Counted from the stretch's first letter, positions 32,843-42,589 are shown. The stretch is DNA of 64,000 nt from Candidatus Cloacimonadota bacterium (GCA_021108395.1 JAIOQZ010000023.1:62001-126000), one strand, 5' to 3'. Translations and numbers: made by a program. Notes: generated by a model from the sequence alone, not told the origin.

Positions 32843-35800
32843 ATGTTCTTAGACTTGCTGAGAGAACAGTTTGCGATATTTGACGGCGCTATGGGCACCA
32901 GTATCCAGAACCACAAGCTGGATACAAGGGGCAAGTGCAACGAATACCTGAACCTGATCGCCCCCGACAGCATCGCCGCGATTCACGCGGAGTTCATCGC
33001 TGCCGGCGCTATGGTCATCGAAACCAATACGTTCTCCGGCACAGCGGGCGTGCTGGCCGAGTACGGCCTTGCGGACGATGTGTATGACATCAACTACGCG
33101 GGGGCGAAGCTCGCGGCCAACCTGGCGCTGGATGTGCCGCAGGCCTGCTTTGTCTCCGGCTCGGTGGGGCCTGGAACCAAGCTGCCCTCGCTGAATCAGG
33201 TGAGCTATGAGCAGCTCTTCGAGCAGTACCGCCTGCAAATCGAGGCCCTGGTGGATGGGGGAGTGGACCTCATCCAGATCGAGACCTGCCAGGACATGCT
33301 GCAGCTCAAGTGCGCAGTGGCAGCCGCTTACCAGGTCTTTACGCAGAAACGAAAGAAGCTGCCGGTAATCGCTCAGGTGACATTGCAGGAAAACGGCTCG
33401 ATGCTGCTGGGCACCGACATCGCCACCGCCATGCACACCCTGATGGGCATGAACGTCGATGTCATCGGCATGAACTGCGGCACCGGCCCCGCAGCGATTC
33501 TGCCGCATGTGCAGACTCTGGCGCGGATGTGCCCGAGGCCAATATCCGTGCTGCCCAACGCCGGCATTCCCAAGCTCATCGACGGCAGGCTGCAATACGA
33601 TATGTCGCCGCGGGATTTCGCCGCGCAGGTGGCCGCCTTTGTCACCGCGCACGGCATCGAGATTGTGGGCGGCTGCTGCGGAACCACGCCGGAGCACATC
33701 AGAGAGCTTGCCCGCTCTCTCGACGGTGTCCACAGGCCTCAGCGAGCGCCGGATTACCACCCCTCGATATGCTCGCTGTATTCGAGCGTTCAGTTGGACA
33801 CGGAGCCCAAACCGCTGATGATTGGCGAAAAGACCAATACATATGGCAGCAGGAAGTTCAAAAAGGCGCTGCACGCGGAAAACTGGGACAAAATGGTGGA
33901 AATCGCCAGTGACCAGATACGTGAAGGCGCGCATCTGTGTGATGTCTGCCTGGCGTCGCTGGAGCGAAACGAAGCCGAGGACGCCGCCCAGTTTGTATCC
34001 CTGCTGAACAAATCGCTGCAAATCCCCATAATGATCGATACAACGTCGATAGATACGGTCAAAGCGACTCTGAAGAACTATGGCGGCAAGCCGGTCATCA
34101 ATTCGGTCAACTTCGAGAGCGGCGACGAAAAGGTTGCTCAATATCTGGAGTTGGCCCGGCAATATGGCGCTGTGGTTATCTGCCTGGCAATCGATGAAGA
34201 CGGCATGGCGCAATCCGCCGAGCACAAAATCGATATTCTGAAGCGTTTCATAAAACTGGCATCTTTTGCCGAACCCATTGTATTTGACTGCCTTACATTT
34301 TCCCTTGCAACCGGTGAGGAGCAATACCGCAACTCGGCGATAGAATCGATTGAGGCGATAAGGTTGATAACAAAGCATTACCCCGAAGTAACCAGCCTGA
34401 TGGGTGTCAGCAATGTGTCGTTCGGGCTGGCCAAAAACATCAGGAAAATCCTCAACAGCGTTTTCCTGTACGAGTGCGTGAAGGCCGGCCTCGGTGCGGC
34501 CATTGTTGACGCCGGCAAGATTCAGCCGCTTCACGGCATCGACCCTGCACACATCGAGCTGTGCCAGAACCTGATCTACAACCGCGCAGTCGATGGGGCA
34601 GACCCGCTCGAAGCGCTGATTGCCCAGTTATCTGACGTGAGTGAAGTAGTGGTTGAGCAGCAGGAGCAATCTCTGGAAGCGCAACTGAAAACCAAAGTCA
34701 TCTCGGGCAACAAAACCGACCTGGTTCCTCTGCTCGACAAGCTGCTGATCGACCGTTCCCCACTCCAGATTATCAGTGAGATTCTGCTCGTGGCGATGAC
34801 GGAAACAGGGGAACTGTTTGCCGAGGGCAAACTGCAGCTGCCTTTTGTGCTTAAAGCCGCCGAGGTGATGAAACAGTGCGTCAACTATCTGGAGCAATTT
34901 TTCGAAAAGAAACCCGGCAGCGAAAAGATTCTACTGGCGACCGTTCAGGGCGATGTGCACGATATTGGCAAAAACCTTGCCGGAATTATTCTTGAAAACA
35001 ACGGCTTCGAGATTATCGACATCGGGGTGAAGCAGACGCCGCAGATGATTCTGGACGCCATCCGCAAGCACGAGCCGGACTATCTGGGCCTCAGCGCGCT
35101 TCTGATAAAATCGACCATGATAATGAAAGACACACTAATATACCTGAAAAACAACGGAGTTTCCTTAACAGTGTTTTGCGGTGGCGCGGCGTTGAGCGAA
35201 AAGTATGTAAGAAACGAGCTGAAAAGCAGCTACGGCGACAACGTGATATACGCCAGGGACGCCTTTGCCGCCAGCAGTTACATAAACACCAGAACTGAGC
35301 AGGTCTCGGTTACGGCGCACAGCGAACTGCCGACAAAGAAAAAGAACATCGAGCTGGCAGGCGATATTCCCGTGGCGCCGTTCTTGGGCACCGGTCAGGC
35401 TCGGCGCGTCAGTTTTGACGAGGCGTTCAATTGCCTGAACCGCAGATTCCTCTATGCCCAGTGGAAGTTGCATCCCCGCAAACTGAAAGAAGACAGCGCT
35501 TTGGCGGCGGAGATGGAAGCCAGGCTGGCAGATTTCTGTGCGCTGGGCAAAGACATCTTTGATTTAAGGGCTGTGCACGGGTATTATGCCTGCTATGCAA
35601 ATGGGGAAGACCTGCATCTCATAGACGAGCAAAGCGTATTGCACTTCCCCAGGTCACAGTATTCGTTGGCCGACTTCTTCGACAGCACGAGTGATGTTTG
35701 CGCTTTTCAGTTGGTTACACTGGGAGAGAGGTTTCGGGAATACTCTGCCAAACTTAAGAAAAGCGAGCAATATCAAGACTATTTCCTGTGGAACGGCTTC

Positions 35801-36058
35801 TGTGCGGCCATCACCGAGGCGCTGGCGGAGTTCAATCACAGTCTTATCAGGAGCGAGCTTGGCTTTGCCGACAGCGGCAGGAGCAAAAGGTTCAGTTTTG
35901 GCTACAACTGCTGCCCCGACATGGCGCAGCAACAGATAGCGCTCGACTTGCTGCACGCAGACAGGCTTGGGGTCAGCGGCAATGAGTCATATCAGCTTGA
36001 GCCGGAATTCTCAACCTGCGCCATCATTGTGCATCATCCCTCAGCGTTTTACTGGTAA
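32843..36058 (+). CDS. metH: Cobalamin-dependent methionine synthase
   Basis: 1071 aa. The modules follow in order: homocysteine-binding barrel (FDGAMGTSIQ, zinc cysteines in GMNCGTGP and GGCCGTTPEH), pterin-binding domain (MIGEKTNTYGSRKFKKAL), B12 cap and B12-binding Rossmann domain (GDVHDIGKNLAGIILENNGF, with the lower-ligand His), and a reactivation domain (to the end, with RFSFGY as the SAM-binding RxxxGY and ending VHHPSAFYW). It is shorter than the 1227-aa E. coli enzyme, mostly in the divergent last domain. The start is the ATG at 32843 after GAGG; the frame opens earlier inside the repeat. It faces metF across 12 bp. Confidence 0.95.
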   Translation: MFLDLLREQFAIFDGAMGTSIQNHKLDTRGKCNEYLNLIAPDSIAAIHAEFIAAGAMVIETNTFSGTAGVLAEYGLADDVYDINYAGAKLAANLALDVPQACFVSGSVGPGTKLPSLNQVSYEQLFEQYRLQIEALVDGGVDLIQIETCQDMLQLKCAVAAAYQVFTQKRKKLPVIAQVTLQENGSMLLGTDIATAMHTLMGMNVDVIGMNCGTGPAAILPHVQTLARMCPRPISVLPNAGIPKLIDGRLQYDMSPRDFAAQVAAFVTAHGIEIVGGCCGTTPEHIRELARSLDGVHRPQRAPDYHPSICSLYSSVQLDTEPKPLMIGEKTNTYGSRKFKKALHAENWDKMVEIASDQIREGAHLCDVCLASLERNEAEDAAQFVSLLNKSLQIPIMIDTTSIDTVKATLKNYGGKPVINSVNFESGDEKVAQYLELARQYGAVVICLAIDEDGMAQSAEHKIDILKRFIKLASFAEPIVFDCLTFSLATGEEQYRNSAIESIEAIRLITKHYPEVTSLMGVSNVSFGLAKNIRKILNSVFLYECVKAGLGAAIVDAGKIQPLHGIDPAHIELCQNLIYNRAVDGADPLEALIAQLSDVSEVVVEQQEQSLEAQLKTKVISGNKTDLVPLLDKLLIDRSPLQIISEILLVAMTETGELFAEGKLQLPFVLKAAEVMKQCVNYLEQFFEKKPGSEKILLATVQGDVHDIGKNLAGIILENNGFEIIDIGVKQTPQMILDAIRKHEPDYLGLSALLIKSTMIMKDTLIYLKNNGVSLTVFCGGAALSEKYVRNELKSSYGDNVIYARDAFAASSYINTRTEQVSVTAHSELPTKKKNIELAGDIPVAPFLGTGQARRVSFDEAFNCLNRRFLYAQWKLHPRKLKEDSALAAEMEARLADFCALGKDIFDLRAVHGYYACYANGEDLHLIDEQSVLHFPRSQYSLADFFDSTSDVCAFQLVTLGERFREYSAKLKKSEQYQDYFLWNGFCAAITEALAEFNHSLIRSELGFADSGRSKRFSFGYNCCPDMAQQQIALDLLHADRLGVSGNESYQLEPEFSTCAIIVHHPSAFYW

Positions 36059-36070
36059 GGCCAGAGAAAA

Positions 36071-37027
36071 CTAATCGGCGTTCAGCGAAAACACCTCGCG
36101 CACAACCCTGGCGATGTCTTTGCCGGACGACATCGAGAAATAGTGAATTGCCGGAACGCCATGCGCCAGCAGTTTCTTTGATAGCTCTATCGTATAATCT
36201 ATGCCAATCTGCCGTGCTTCCCTGGGGTTCGCCCGCATCCTGTCGGCCAGGTTGCCTGGAACGGTGATATGGAAAATCTCGGGAAGCGCGTCGATCTGCT
36301 TCAGCTTCGTGATTGGCTTTATCCCGGGGATGATGGGGACGGTGATGCCTGCATCACGGCACTTGCGCTCCCAACTCACATATTTGTCGAAGTCATAGAA
36401 CATTTGAGTAACGATGTATTTCGCCCCGGAATCAACCTTGTGTTTCAGCCATTTGATGTCCTCATTCATTGACTGGGCTTCGGAGTGTTTTTCGGGGTAG
36501 CCGGCCACTCCAACGCAAAACGATACCGGCGCATGGGGTGAATCCTTGTGAATGTAGATATTGTTTGCCATGTCAACTATCTGGCAGACAAGCTCGGAGG
36601 CATAGGAATGGCCTAATGTTTTGGGCTTGAACAGGGCTTCTCTGACTGCCGGATCACCCCGCAACGCCAGGATATTCTCGATTCCCAGAAACAGCAGATC
36701 GAAGATGGCGTCTTCGGTCTCGAAGCGATCAAATCCGCCGCAGATCAAGTGGGGGACAACGTCGATGTTATATTTGAACTGAATAGCGGCGCAAACGCCC
36801 ACCTCGCTGGCGCGCTGCTGTAGCACGATGTCCTTTTTCCACCCATCGATCTCTTTGACCACCGGCGTCTGCTGATGATAGGTGACATTGATGAACTTGG
36901 GGCCATACTCGATGAAGCAATCGATGATGCGAAAAATATCGCTGACCGATTTTGTCTTGAGCGGAGAGCTGATCTCCACCGAAAAGAACGGCTTATCGGT
37001 TGCTTCGATGTATTCACAAACCTTCAT
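36071..37027 (-). CDS. metF: Methylenetetrahydrofolate reductase
   Basis: Makes 5-methyltetrahydrofolate, the methyl donor for the facing MetH. 318 aa, an FAD barrel: FFSVEISSPLKT at the N-terminus, INVTYHQQT, ENILALRGDP, FCVGVAGYPEKHSEA and YIVTQMFYDFDKYVSW. Its ATG overlaps the stop of a 15-codon ORF that has a strong ribosome binding site (GGAGG, 37080-37084), so translation of metF is probably coupled to that leader. Confidence 0.95.
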   Translation of the reverse strand: MKVCEYIEATDKPFFSVEISSPLKTKSVSDIFRIIDCFIEYGPKFINVTYHQQTPVVKEIDGWKKDIVLQQRASEVGVCAAIQFKYNIDVVPHLICGGFDRFETEDAIFDLLFLGIENILALRGDPAVREALFKPKTLGHSYASELVCQIVDMANNIYIHKDSPHAPVSFCVGVAGYPEKHSEAQSMNEDIKWLKHKVDSGAKYIVTQMFYDFDKYVSWERKCRDAGITVPIIPGIKPITKLKQIDALPEIFHITVPGNLADRMRANPREARQIGIDYTIELSKKLLAHGVPAIHYFSMSSGKDIARVVREVFSLNAD

Positions 37028-37071
37028 ATTTCCATCTCGTTGCGGCGTTCTGCCAGTTGTTCAATGCTCAT
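37024..37071 (-). CDS. 15-codon leader ORF coupled to metF
   Basis: ATG at 37071, TGA at 37024-37026, product MSIEQLAERRNEMEI. GGAGG (37080-37084) lies eight bases upstream, better than any site for metF itself. The stop overlaps the metF ATG (ATGA). No in-frame run of one amino acid suggests classical attenuation. It may simply load ribosomes onto metF, or regulate it. The remaining gap (37085-37251) has a family II half site CGAAAGTGGAATAC (37186-37199, minus) and no gene. Confidence 0.55.
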   Translation of the reverse strand: MSIEQLAERRNEMEI

Positions 37072-37251
37072 CGCTTTGTCCTCCATCTTAGATGGGTACG
37101 ATTGGATCAATTGACAGCATCGGTCAAGTGTTTCCTGAGCTTCCGGTATCCGGCAAGTGTGCCAGCTCTGCGCCGGGGCGTCGGTGTATTCCACTTTCGG
37201 GTATTCGCTACACTACATACCCTTTCGTTCGATGGTAGCGCCGAAGCGTCG

Positions 37252-40218
37252 CTACTTCAGCAACAGCATCTTGCGCACCTGGCTCACAGAGCCGGACTGC
37301 AAGCGATAGAAATATACGCCGGAAGCGCAGCCACCGGCTGTCCAGGTGACGGTGTGCTCTCCGACCTGCAAGTGTTCATCGACAAGCGTGGCCACGCTTC
37401 TCCCGCGCACATTGTACACGCTCAGTTCCACATGTGCGTTGGCGGGAATGTTGAAACGGATGGTCGTCGTCGGGTTGAAGGGATTGGGGAAGGCGGGGTG
37501 GAGGGCGATGCCGGACGGCGGCGCGGGGATAGCCTCGTCGTCCTCGACGCCGACAGGAACGTCCGTCAGGTATGGGTAGCCGCAATTAATGCCGAGCTCG
37601 ATGCTCCAGTAGTCCTCGGTACTGGTGTCGTCGAAGGGGTTGCCAACAAAGTCCCAGGGTGCGCCCAGCCCGGGTGTTGCCAGGCTGGTGTAGGTGGCCA
37701 CGTTCTGCATCTCGGCGGTTGTCTTGCCGGCGCCGCCGGCGCTGGTGCTCTGACCGGAGGTTTCGATGTCCCAGAAGCAGCTGTTGACAAGGGAACTTTC
37801 ACTATTACACCCCACCAAACCACCGATGCAATTCGCTGTTCCGCTCACGGTGCCGGCGCTATAGCAGTTATCTATGGCGGAATCGCAATTCCAGCCCACC
37901 AGGCCGCCGATGTATTCAATTCCTGTCACCGTACCGGTGCTGTAGCAGTTGGTGGTTGTGGAGTTTAGATTACTCATCCCCACCAGGCCACCGACAAGGA
38001 CGTCCTCGCCGTTCGCATTGCCGTTACTATAGCAGTTGTTCATTGAAGAATCAATCTGATAGCCCACAAATCCACCGATGTAACCATATCCCGCCACATT
38101 GCCGGCGCTGTAGCAGTTAGTAGTCGTCGAGCCAAGATTGCTCATCCCCACAAGTCCGCCGAGGAAAGAATCTATCCCGCTCACATCGCCTGTGCTATGG
38201 CAATTGTCAATAGAAGAACCAGCTTGGTACCCCACCAATCCGCCAATCACACGATCACCGGTAACATTGCCTGTGCTGTGACAGTTTACAATAGGGCAGT
38301 CCAGAATTTGCCCCGCCAGGCCACCACATTTAAAATATCCATCAACACTTACACTGCTATGGCAATCACTGATGGGTGACATCTCAGTCCGTCCAATCAA
38401 TCCACCGATGTATTCCCCCGGGCTGCTCACACTACCGGTGCTGTAGCAGTTAGTAATGCCTGCCCCCGAGTAATTGCATCCCACCAGGCCACCGACATAA
38501 TTATCCCCAGTCACATCGACATTGGTTACACCCAGATTCTCAATGGTTGCAGAGATCATACGTCCAAACATACCCTGAGAGTTTGATGTTGGTCGATTAA
38601 TATACAAACCATCTATCGTGTGCTCTTGTCCATCGTAGGCGCCGGAAAATAGATAGTTGCTATTAATGCCAATCGGCGAAAAGCCCTCGCCGTCGTTCCA
38701 GTTCTGGGTGTCGGTGGCGTCTATGTCTGCTGTCTGGATGAAGTGGCTGTCCCAAGAGGTGTTGTTAGTGCTTACCCACAGAAGGTTGTCGAGCGTGGCC
38801 ACCTGGTAGGGGTCGGTCGCGGTGCCGGAACCTGCGGGTTGTACGCCCTCAGAAGGATTATGAGCATACCCCTGCCATTCGAGGAACGGGTAGCCGCCGT
38901 TTTCTTCGTAGTTCAGTCCCCAGAAATCGTCGGCGCCGTTGGCCGTTTCTTCCATGAAGTCCCAGCCGGCATCGGTGTATGTGGCCAGCGTTTGCATCTC
39001 TGCGGTGGTGTGCCCGGTACCGCCGGCGCTTGTGGCTTGCCCTGATGTTTCCATGTCCCAGAAGGAGTTGATTACTTCGTTCAGGTTCACTCCCACCAGA
39101 CCGCCGACGAGAGCATTTCCGCTCACACTGCCAGTGCTATAGCAGTTGTTGATATTGGCGTCTTCTCTGTTTTTTCCCACAAGGCCACCAATCAAGCTAT
39201 CTCCCTCCACATAACCGGCGCTATAGCAGTTGCTGATGGTGGTAGAATGATTCTCTCCCACCAAACCACCGGTGAGACGACTTTGACCAGTGATATTACT
39301 GGTACTGTAACAGAACTCCATTGTTGACAAACAGGAATATCCCACTAATCCGCCGATACAAACAGCAACAGAATAAGGCTGAGTAGCAACAACATCCCCG
39401 GTACAATAGCAGTTACTCATGCTACTAAATATATCCAAACAACCCAGAAAGCCGCCGACATGCGAATAACCGCTCACACTGCTGGTGCTGTAACAGTTGT
39501 CGATGGTTGACTCACAAGCATTTCCCGCAAAACCGCCTGTATTCGAGCCTCCGACAACGCTTCCTGTGCTGAAACAGTCGCTGATTGTTGAATCGTAGCA
39601 AAATCCTATCAAACCACCAGTGTAATAATTGGACTCATCGGGATAATAGCCAACCACAGTGCAAGCACTGTAGCAGTTGTCAATAATGGAGAAACACGCA
39701 CCCCCCATCAAACCACCAATCTCGGACATATTTCCAGTTATGCTACCTGTAGTGAAACAATCGCTGATTGTTGAATTCTCGCATAGCCCCACCAAGCCAC
39801 CGAGACTGCCGTGGCCGCTCAAATCGACATTTGTAACACAGAGATTCTCAATAGTTGCATTGCCCATGTATCCCCAGAGACCTTGTTCACATGAATTGGG
39901 TCGATTAATATACAAACCATCTATCGTGTGGTTCTGGCCATCGTAGGCGCCGGAAAATAGATAGTTATAATAAACGCCAATCGGCGAAAAGCCTTCCCCG
40001 TCGTTCCAGTTCTGGGTGTCGGTGGCGTCTATGTCCGCTGTCTGGATGAAGTGGCTGGCCCAGCAACTGTCGGTCGTGCTCACCCACAGCAGGTTGTCGA
40101 GCGTGGCCACCTGATAGGGGTCGTCCTCGGCGCCGGAGCCAATTGGTTGAACGCCGTCGGCAAGCAGCCCGGCGCAGCAAAAAGCGAGAAGTATTGGCAG
40201 TAGCGTTTTGCGCAACAT
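37252..40218 (-). CDS. Secreted GLUG-repeat protein with internal duplication and sorting tail
   Basis: 988 aa. Signal peptide (LLPILLAFCCAGLLADG). Two large halves each start with DPYQVATLDNLLWVST, IDATDTQNWNDGEGFSPIG and GAYDGQ-HTIDGLYINRP. Each continues as tandem GLUG-type repeats (GGLVG...I-NCYSTG-V-G), a beta-solenoid found in surface adhesin-like proteins, and ends with FWD-ETSGQ-TSAGG and TTAEMQ. The C-terminus is the sorting module: AFPNPFNPTTTIRFNI, LSVYNVRGRSVATLV and RKMLLLK. GGAGG before MLRKTLL fixes the start at 40218. Likely a surface-exposed binding protein. Confidence 0.88.
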   Translation of the reverse strand: MLRKTLLPILLAFCCAGLLADGVQPIGSGAEDDPYQVATLDNLLWVSTTDSCWASHFIQTADIDATDTQNWNDGEGFSPIGVYYNYLFSGAYDGQNHTIDGLYINRPNSCEQGLWGYMGNATIENLCVTNVDLSGHGSLGGLVGLCENSTISDCFTTGSITGNMSEIGGLMGGACFSIIDNCYSACTVVGYYPDESNYYTGGLIGFCYDSTISDCFSTGSVVGGSNTGGFAGNACESTIDNCYSTSSVSGYSHVGGFLGCLDIFSSMSNCYCTGDVVATQPYSVAVCIGGLVGYSCLSTMEFCYSTSNITGQSRLTGGLVGENHSTTISNCYSAGYVEGDSLIGGLVGKNREDANINNCYSTGSVSGNALVGGLVGVNLNEVINSFWDMETSGQATSAGGTGHTTAEMQTLATYTDAGWDFMEETANGADDFWGLNYEENGGYPFLEWQGYAHNPSEGVQPAGSGTATDPYQVATLDNLLWVSTNNTSWDSHFIQTADIDATDTQNWNDGEGFSPIGINSNYLFSGAYDGQEHTIDGLYINRPTSNSQGMFGRMISATIENLGVTNVDVTGDNYVGGLVGCNYSGAGITNCYSTGSVSSPGEYIGGLIGRTEMSPISDCHSSVSVDGYFKCGGLAGQILDCPIVNCHSTGNVTGDRVIGGLVGYQAGSSIDNCHSTGDVSGIDSFLGGLVGMSNLGSTTTNCYSAGNVAGYGYIGGFVGYQIDSSMNNCYSNGNANGEDVLVGGLVGMSNLNSTTTNCYSTGTVTGIEYIGGLVGWNCDSAIDNCYSAGTVSGTANCIGGLVGCNSESSLVNSCFWDIETSGQSTSAGGAGKTTAEMQNVATYTSLATPGLGAPWDFVGNPFDDTSTEDYWSIELGINCGYPYLTDVPVGVEDDEAIPAPPSGIALHPAFPNPFNPTTTIRFNIPANAHVELSVYNVRGRSVATLVDEHLQVGEHTVTWTAGGCASGVYFYRLQSGSVSQVRKMLLLK
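38591..38848 (-). repeat. Intragenic duplication, second copy
   Basis: About 255 bp nearly identical to 39899-40155, encoding the start of the second half of the GLUG protein. The high nucleotide similarity points to a recent duplication or ongoing gene conversion. Confidence 0.8.
39899..40155 (-). repeat. Intragenic duplication, first copy
   Basis: Encodes the start of the first half of the GLUG protein, just after the signal peptide. Paired with 38591-38848. Confidence 0.8.
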
Positions 40219-40251
40219 GGTGTCCTCCAGCCCTCTGTAGTTTCTATGAAT

Positions 40252-40280
40252 AGGGTAGAGCAACAAACGCGCCAAGTCAA
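40252..40280 (-). promoter_or_regulatory. Sigma-70-like promoter of the GLUG protein gene
   Basis: On the minus strand TTGACT (40280 to 40275), 17 bases, TACCCT (40257 to 40252), with the ATG 34 bases further on at 40218. A TTGACA for the divergent glycosyltransferase lies at 40327-40332 without a clear -10. Confidence 0.4.
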
Positions 40281-40386
40281 GATAGTTTTTCCTGGCGGGA
40301 CATATGATTGCCCCGCGCGCTTTTGCTTGACAGCACAGAATAGCGCGACAGGCTGGGCGTAGCGAGCATCAAGGAGACCGCGACTT

Positions 40387-41556
40387 ATGAGAATCGCCAT
40401 TATCGGCTTTAACGACTTCATACATGATGGACGGCAACAGCGCATAGCCCGTAGCCTGCAACAACAGCACGAGGTGAAGGTGTTCGGCATCGCCCAGAAC
40501 GACGATGCCCGCCCCGAAGTTATCGAGGGCGTCCCCACCAGTATCATCGCGCTGAAAACAAAGAAGCTGTCACGCCACCCCGCCATGCAGGTGTTCAAAT
40601 ACGCCGAATACTACTGCCGCACGATTCGCGCAGTGGCGGCCTTTCGCCCGGATGCGCTGCTCGTTGTCGATATTTCGACACTGCCGTTCGCGCTCTTTTT
40701 CCGCCTGCGTGGTATCCCATTTGTCTATTGCGCCAACGAATACTGGCGAGGAACCACAAACATGACCGCCTATAACAGCATATTGTTCAAGGCGTTGCTG
40801 CTGCTCGAAGGGCCGGCTGCTCGCAGGGCATATCGTTCTTTCACTGTGTGTGGTTCAATCGCGGACGAGATGCAGCAGAGGTACCGCATCCGTAAGCCGC
40901 TGCTGGTTCGCAATATCCCCGACACCGACTACGAAAGCGGGCTGGGCGATTCCAGCGTCGACAGGCTGCGCCAGGCGGCAGGACTGGACGCCGGCCAGAA
41001 GATAGCGCTGCATGTCGGCGGCATTACATCCATGCGGGGATTGGCCACCACCATCCGCAGCGTGGCTATGTGGAACGAGGACATCTTTCTTGTCTTCCTC
41101 GGTGATGGCTATCTGAAAGCGGAGTTGATTGAATTGCGCAACAGCTTGGGATTGCAGGAGCGTGTCATCTTTCTGGACCCGGTGCCGCAGAACGAAGTGC
41201 TGGAAGTGATAAAAACAGCCGACGCCGGCATCGTCTCGTTCGAAAACACCTGTCGGAACTACTATTACGCGCTGCCAAACAAATTCTTCCAACAGGCGTT
41301 GATGCGAATACCGCTGCTCACCAGCGCGTTCCCCGAGATGAAGCCAATCGTGGACGAATATCGGCTTGGCGACACGTTCGATCCCACCTCTGCCGAGGAC
41401 ATTGCCGACAAGGTAAACCGGTTAATCGAGAGCGGGTTCGCCATCGACAGGGCCGACCACGAACGCTTTGCTTCCGACTATAGCTGGCGAAACGAGGAGG
41501 CGAGGCTCCTGGGCATCTTCACATCGCTTGAGCGCGGGTTGGCCACGCTGGATTAA
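40387..41556 (+). CDS. Family 4-type glycosyltransferase
   Basis: 389 aa with two Rossmann halves. The N-terminal domain begins RIAIIGFNDFIHDGRQQRIA. The C-terminal domain has ALHVGGITSMRGLATTIRSV, FLGDGYLKAEL, RVIFLDPVPQNEVLEVIKTA and DAGIVSF, the usual GT-B donor-site order. It probably adds a sugar to a cell-surface polysaccharide; acceptor unknown. It meets the oxidoreductase gene tail to tail with a 4-bp overlap (shared TTAA). Confidence 0.85.
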   Translation: MRIAIIGFNDFIHDGRQQRIARSLQQQHEVKVFGIAQNDDARPEVIEGVPTSIIALKTKKLSRHPAMQVFKYAEYYCRTIRAVAAFRPDALLVVDISTLPFALFFRLRGIPFVYCANEYWRGTTNMTAYNSILFKALLLLEGPAARRAYRSFTVCGSIADEMQQRYRIRKPLLVRNIPDTDYESGLGDSSVDRLRQAAGLDAGQKIALHVGGITSMRGLATTIRSVAMWNEDIFLVFLGDGYLKAELIELRNSLGLQERVIFLDPVPQNEVLEVIKTADAGIVSFENTCRNYYYALPNKFFQQALMRIPLLTSAFPEMKPIVDEYRLGDTFDPTSAEDIADKVNRLIESGFAIDRADHERFASDYSWRNEEARLLGIFTSLERGLATLD

Positions 41557-42554
41557 AGCTCGATGCGTGCTCCCGCCTGATCGAGGCTCTGCTGCGCTTT
41601 CTCGATGATGTGCACCACACGGCGCGCATGAATCGAATGGGGGAAAGGCGCTTGATGCTTCTCTACGCATTCCATGAAATGGACGCACTCGGACATCAGC
41701 GGTTCTTTCTGCGAGATATGGGGAACATGGATGTCACCCACCCGATAGTGAAAAGCAGATTCCTGCGGCGCGTTGGGCTGCACCTCTACTCCCGTATCAT
41801 ACAGAGTAATAGCTTCCACGCCCAGATTGTCGTCGTAGGTGAGCATTTTTTTACTGCCGATGACCAGCGCGTATCTTTCTTTGAGGGGTGATTTCCAGCT
41901 CAACTGCACGTTGGCGATGGCGCCACTGGGATAATGCAGCGTCATCACAGCGATGTCGCAAACCCCTGGGGTAGTGGAACAAACGCCTGCCGTCTGTACT
42001 GCGACGGGTTGCTCGTCCAGCCAGCAATCGAGAATCGAGAGGTCATGCGGCGCGAGGTCCCAAAGCACGTTATTGGTCATTTTGTGGCGTCCCAGGTTGT
42101 TGCGCTTCATGAAGACAGCCTCGATCTTTCCCAGCTCTCCGGCCTCGATAATCTCCTTTGCCTTCAACACGGGCGGACTGAACAGAAAAGTGTGCCCCGC
42201 CATGAGAATCAGGTCGTTGTCGTCCGCGATTCGTATCAGAGCGTCCACCTCAGCCCCCGAGCAGGACAGAGGTTTCTCGACGAGTACATGCTTGCCGGCA
42301 TTCAGGGCATCTCGCGTGATCTCGAAATGCGTCTCGATGGGCGTGGCGATGTTGACGGCCTGAATGGTCGCATCCGCCAGAAGCTCCTGGTAGTCCGTCG
42401 ATGTATCGATCCACTGGTAGATGCCCTTTGCGATTTGGGCGCGCACCGGGTTGATGTCGCAAACGTGGCGCAACTGGGCATTTTCTATTGCCGCCCATTT
42501 GCTGGTGAGCTTCTCGCCCCAATATCCGTATCCGATAACTGCAATGCTGAACAT
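41553..42554 (-). CDS. Gfo/Idh/MocA-family NAD(P)-dependent oxidoreductase
   Basis: 333 aa. N-terminal Rossmann motif IAVIGYGYWGEKL, then AVNIATPIETHFEI and the characteristic HVLVEKPLSCSG (catalytic EKP lysine). The C-terminal alpha/beta domain includes WDLAPHDLSILDCWL. Enzymes of this family next to glycosyltransferases often act on nucleotide-sugar intermediates (WlbA-like), which is plausible here. GCGAGG before MFSIAVIG sets the start at 42554. Confidence 0.87.
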   Translation of the reverse strand: MFSIAVIGYGYWGEKLTSKWAAIENAQLRHVCDINPVRAQIAKGIYQWIDTSTDYQELLADATIQAVNIATPIETHFEITRDALNAGKHVLVEKPLSCSGAEVDALIRIADDNDLILMAGHTFLFSPPVLKAKEIIEAGELGKIEAVFMKRNNLGRHKMTNNVLWDLAPHDLSILDCWLDEQPVAVQTAGVCSTTPGVCDIAVMTLHYPSGAIANVQLSWKSPLKERYALVIGSKKMLTYDDNLGVEAITLYDTGVEVQPNAPQESAFHYRVGDIHVPHISQKEPLMSECVHFMECVEKHQAPFPHSIHARRVVHIIEKAQQSLDQAGARIEL

Positions 42555-42577
42555 AACAAACCTCGCTCTATGTTGTT

Positions 42578-42589
42578 TGTTGCGCAACA
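42578..42589. promoter_or_regulatory. Palindromic site upstream of the oxidoreductase gene
   Basis: TGTTGCGCAACA, a perfect 12-bp palindrome 24 bases before the oxidoreductase ATG. Possible repressor operator. Confidence 0.35.

Noticed and set aside
32849-34552. 567-codon minus-strand frame opposite metH
   Set aside because: Antisense to metH; composition is that of an antisense shadow and no family is recognisable.
38000-39800. Repeated TGTAGCAGTT-type units as a CRISPR or VNTR
   Set aside because: The periodic units are codons of GLUG repeats within one open frame, with irregular spacing.
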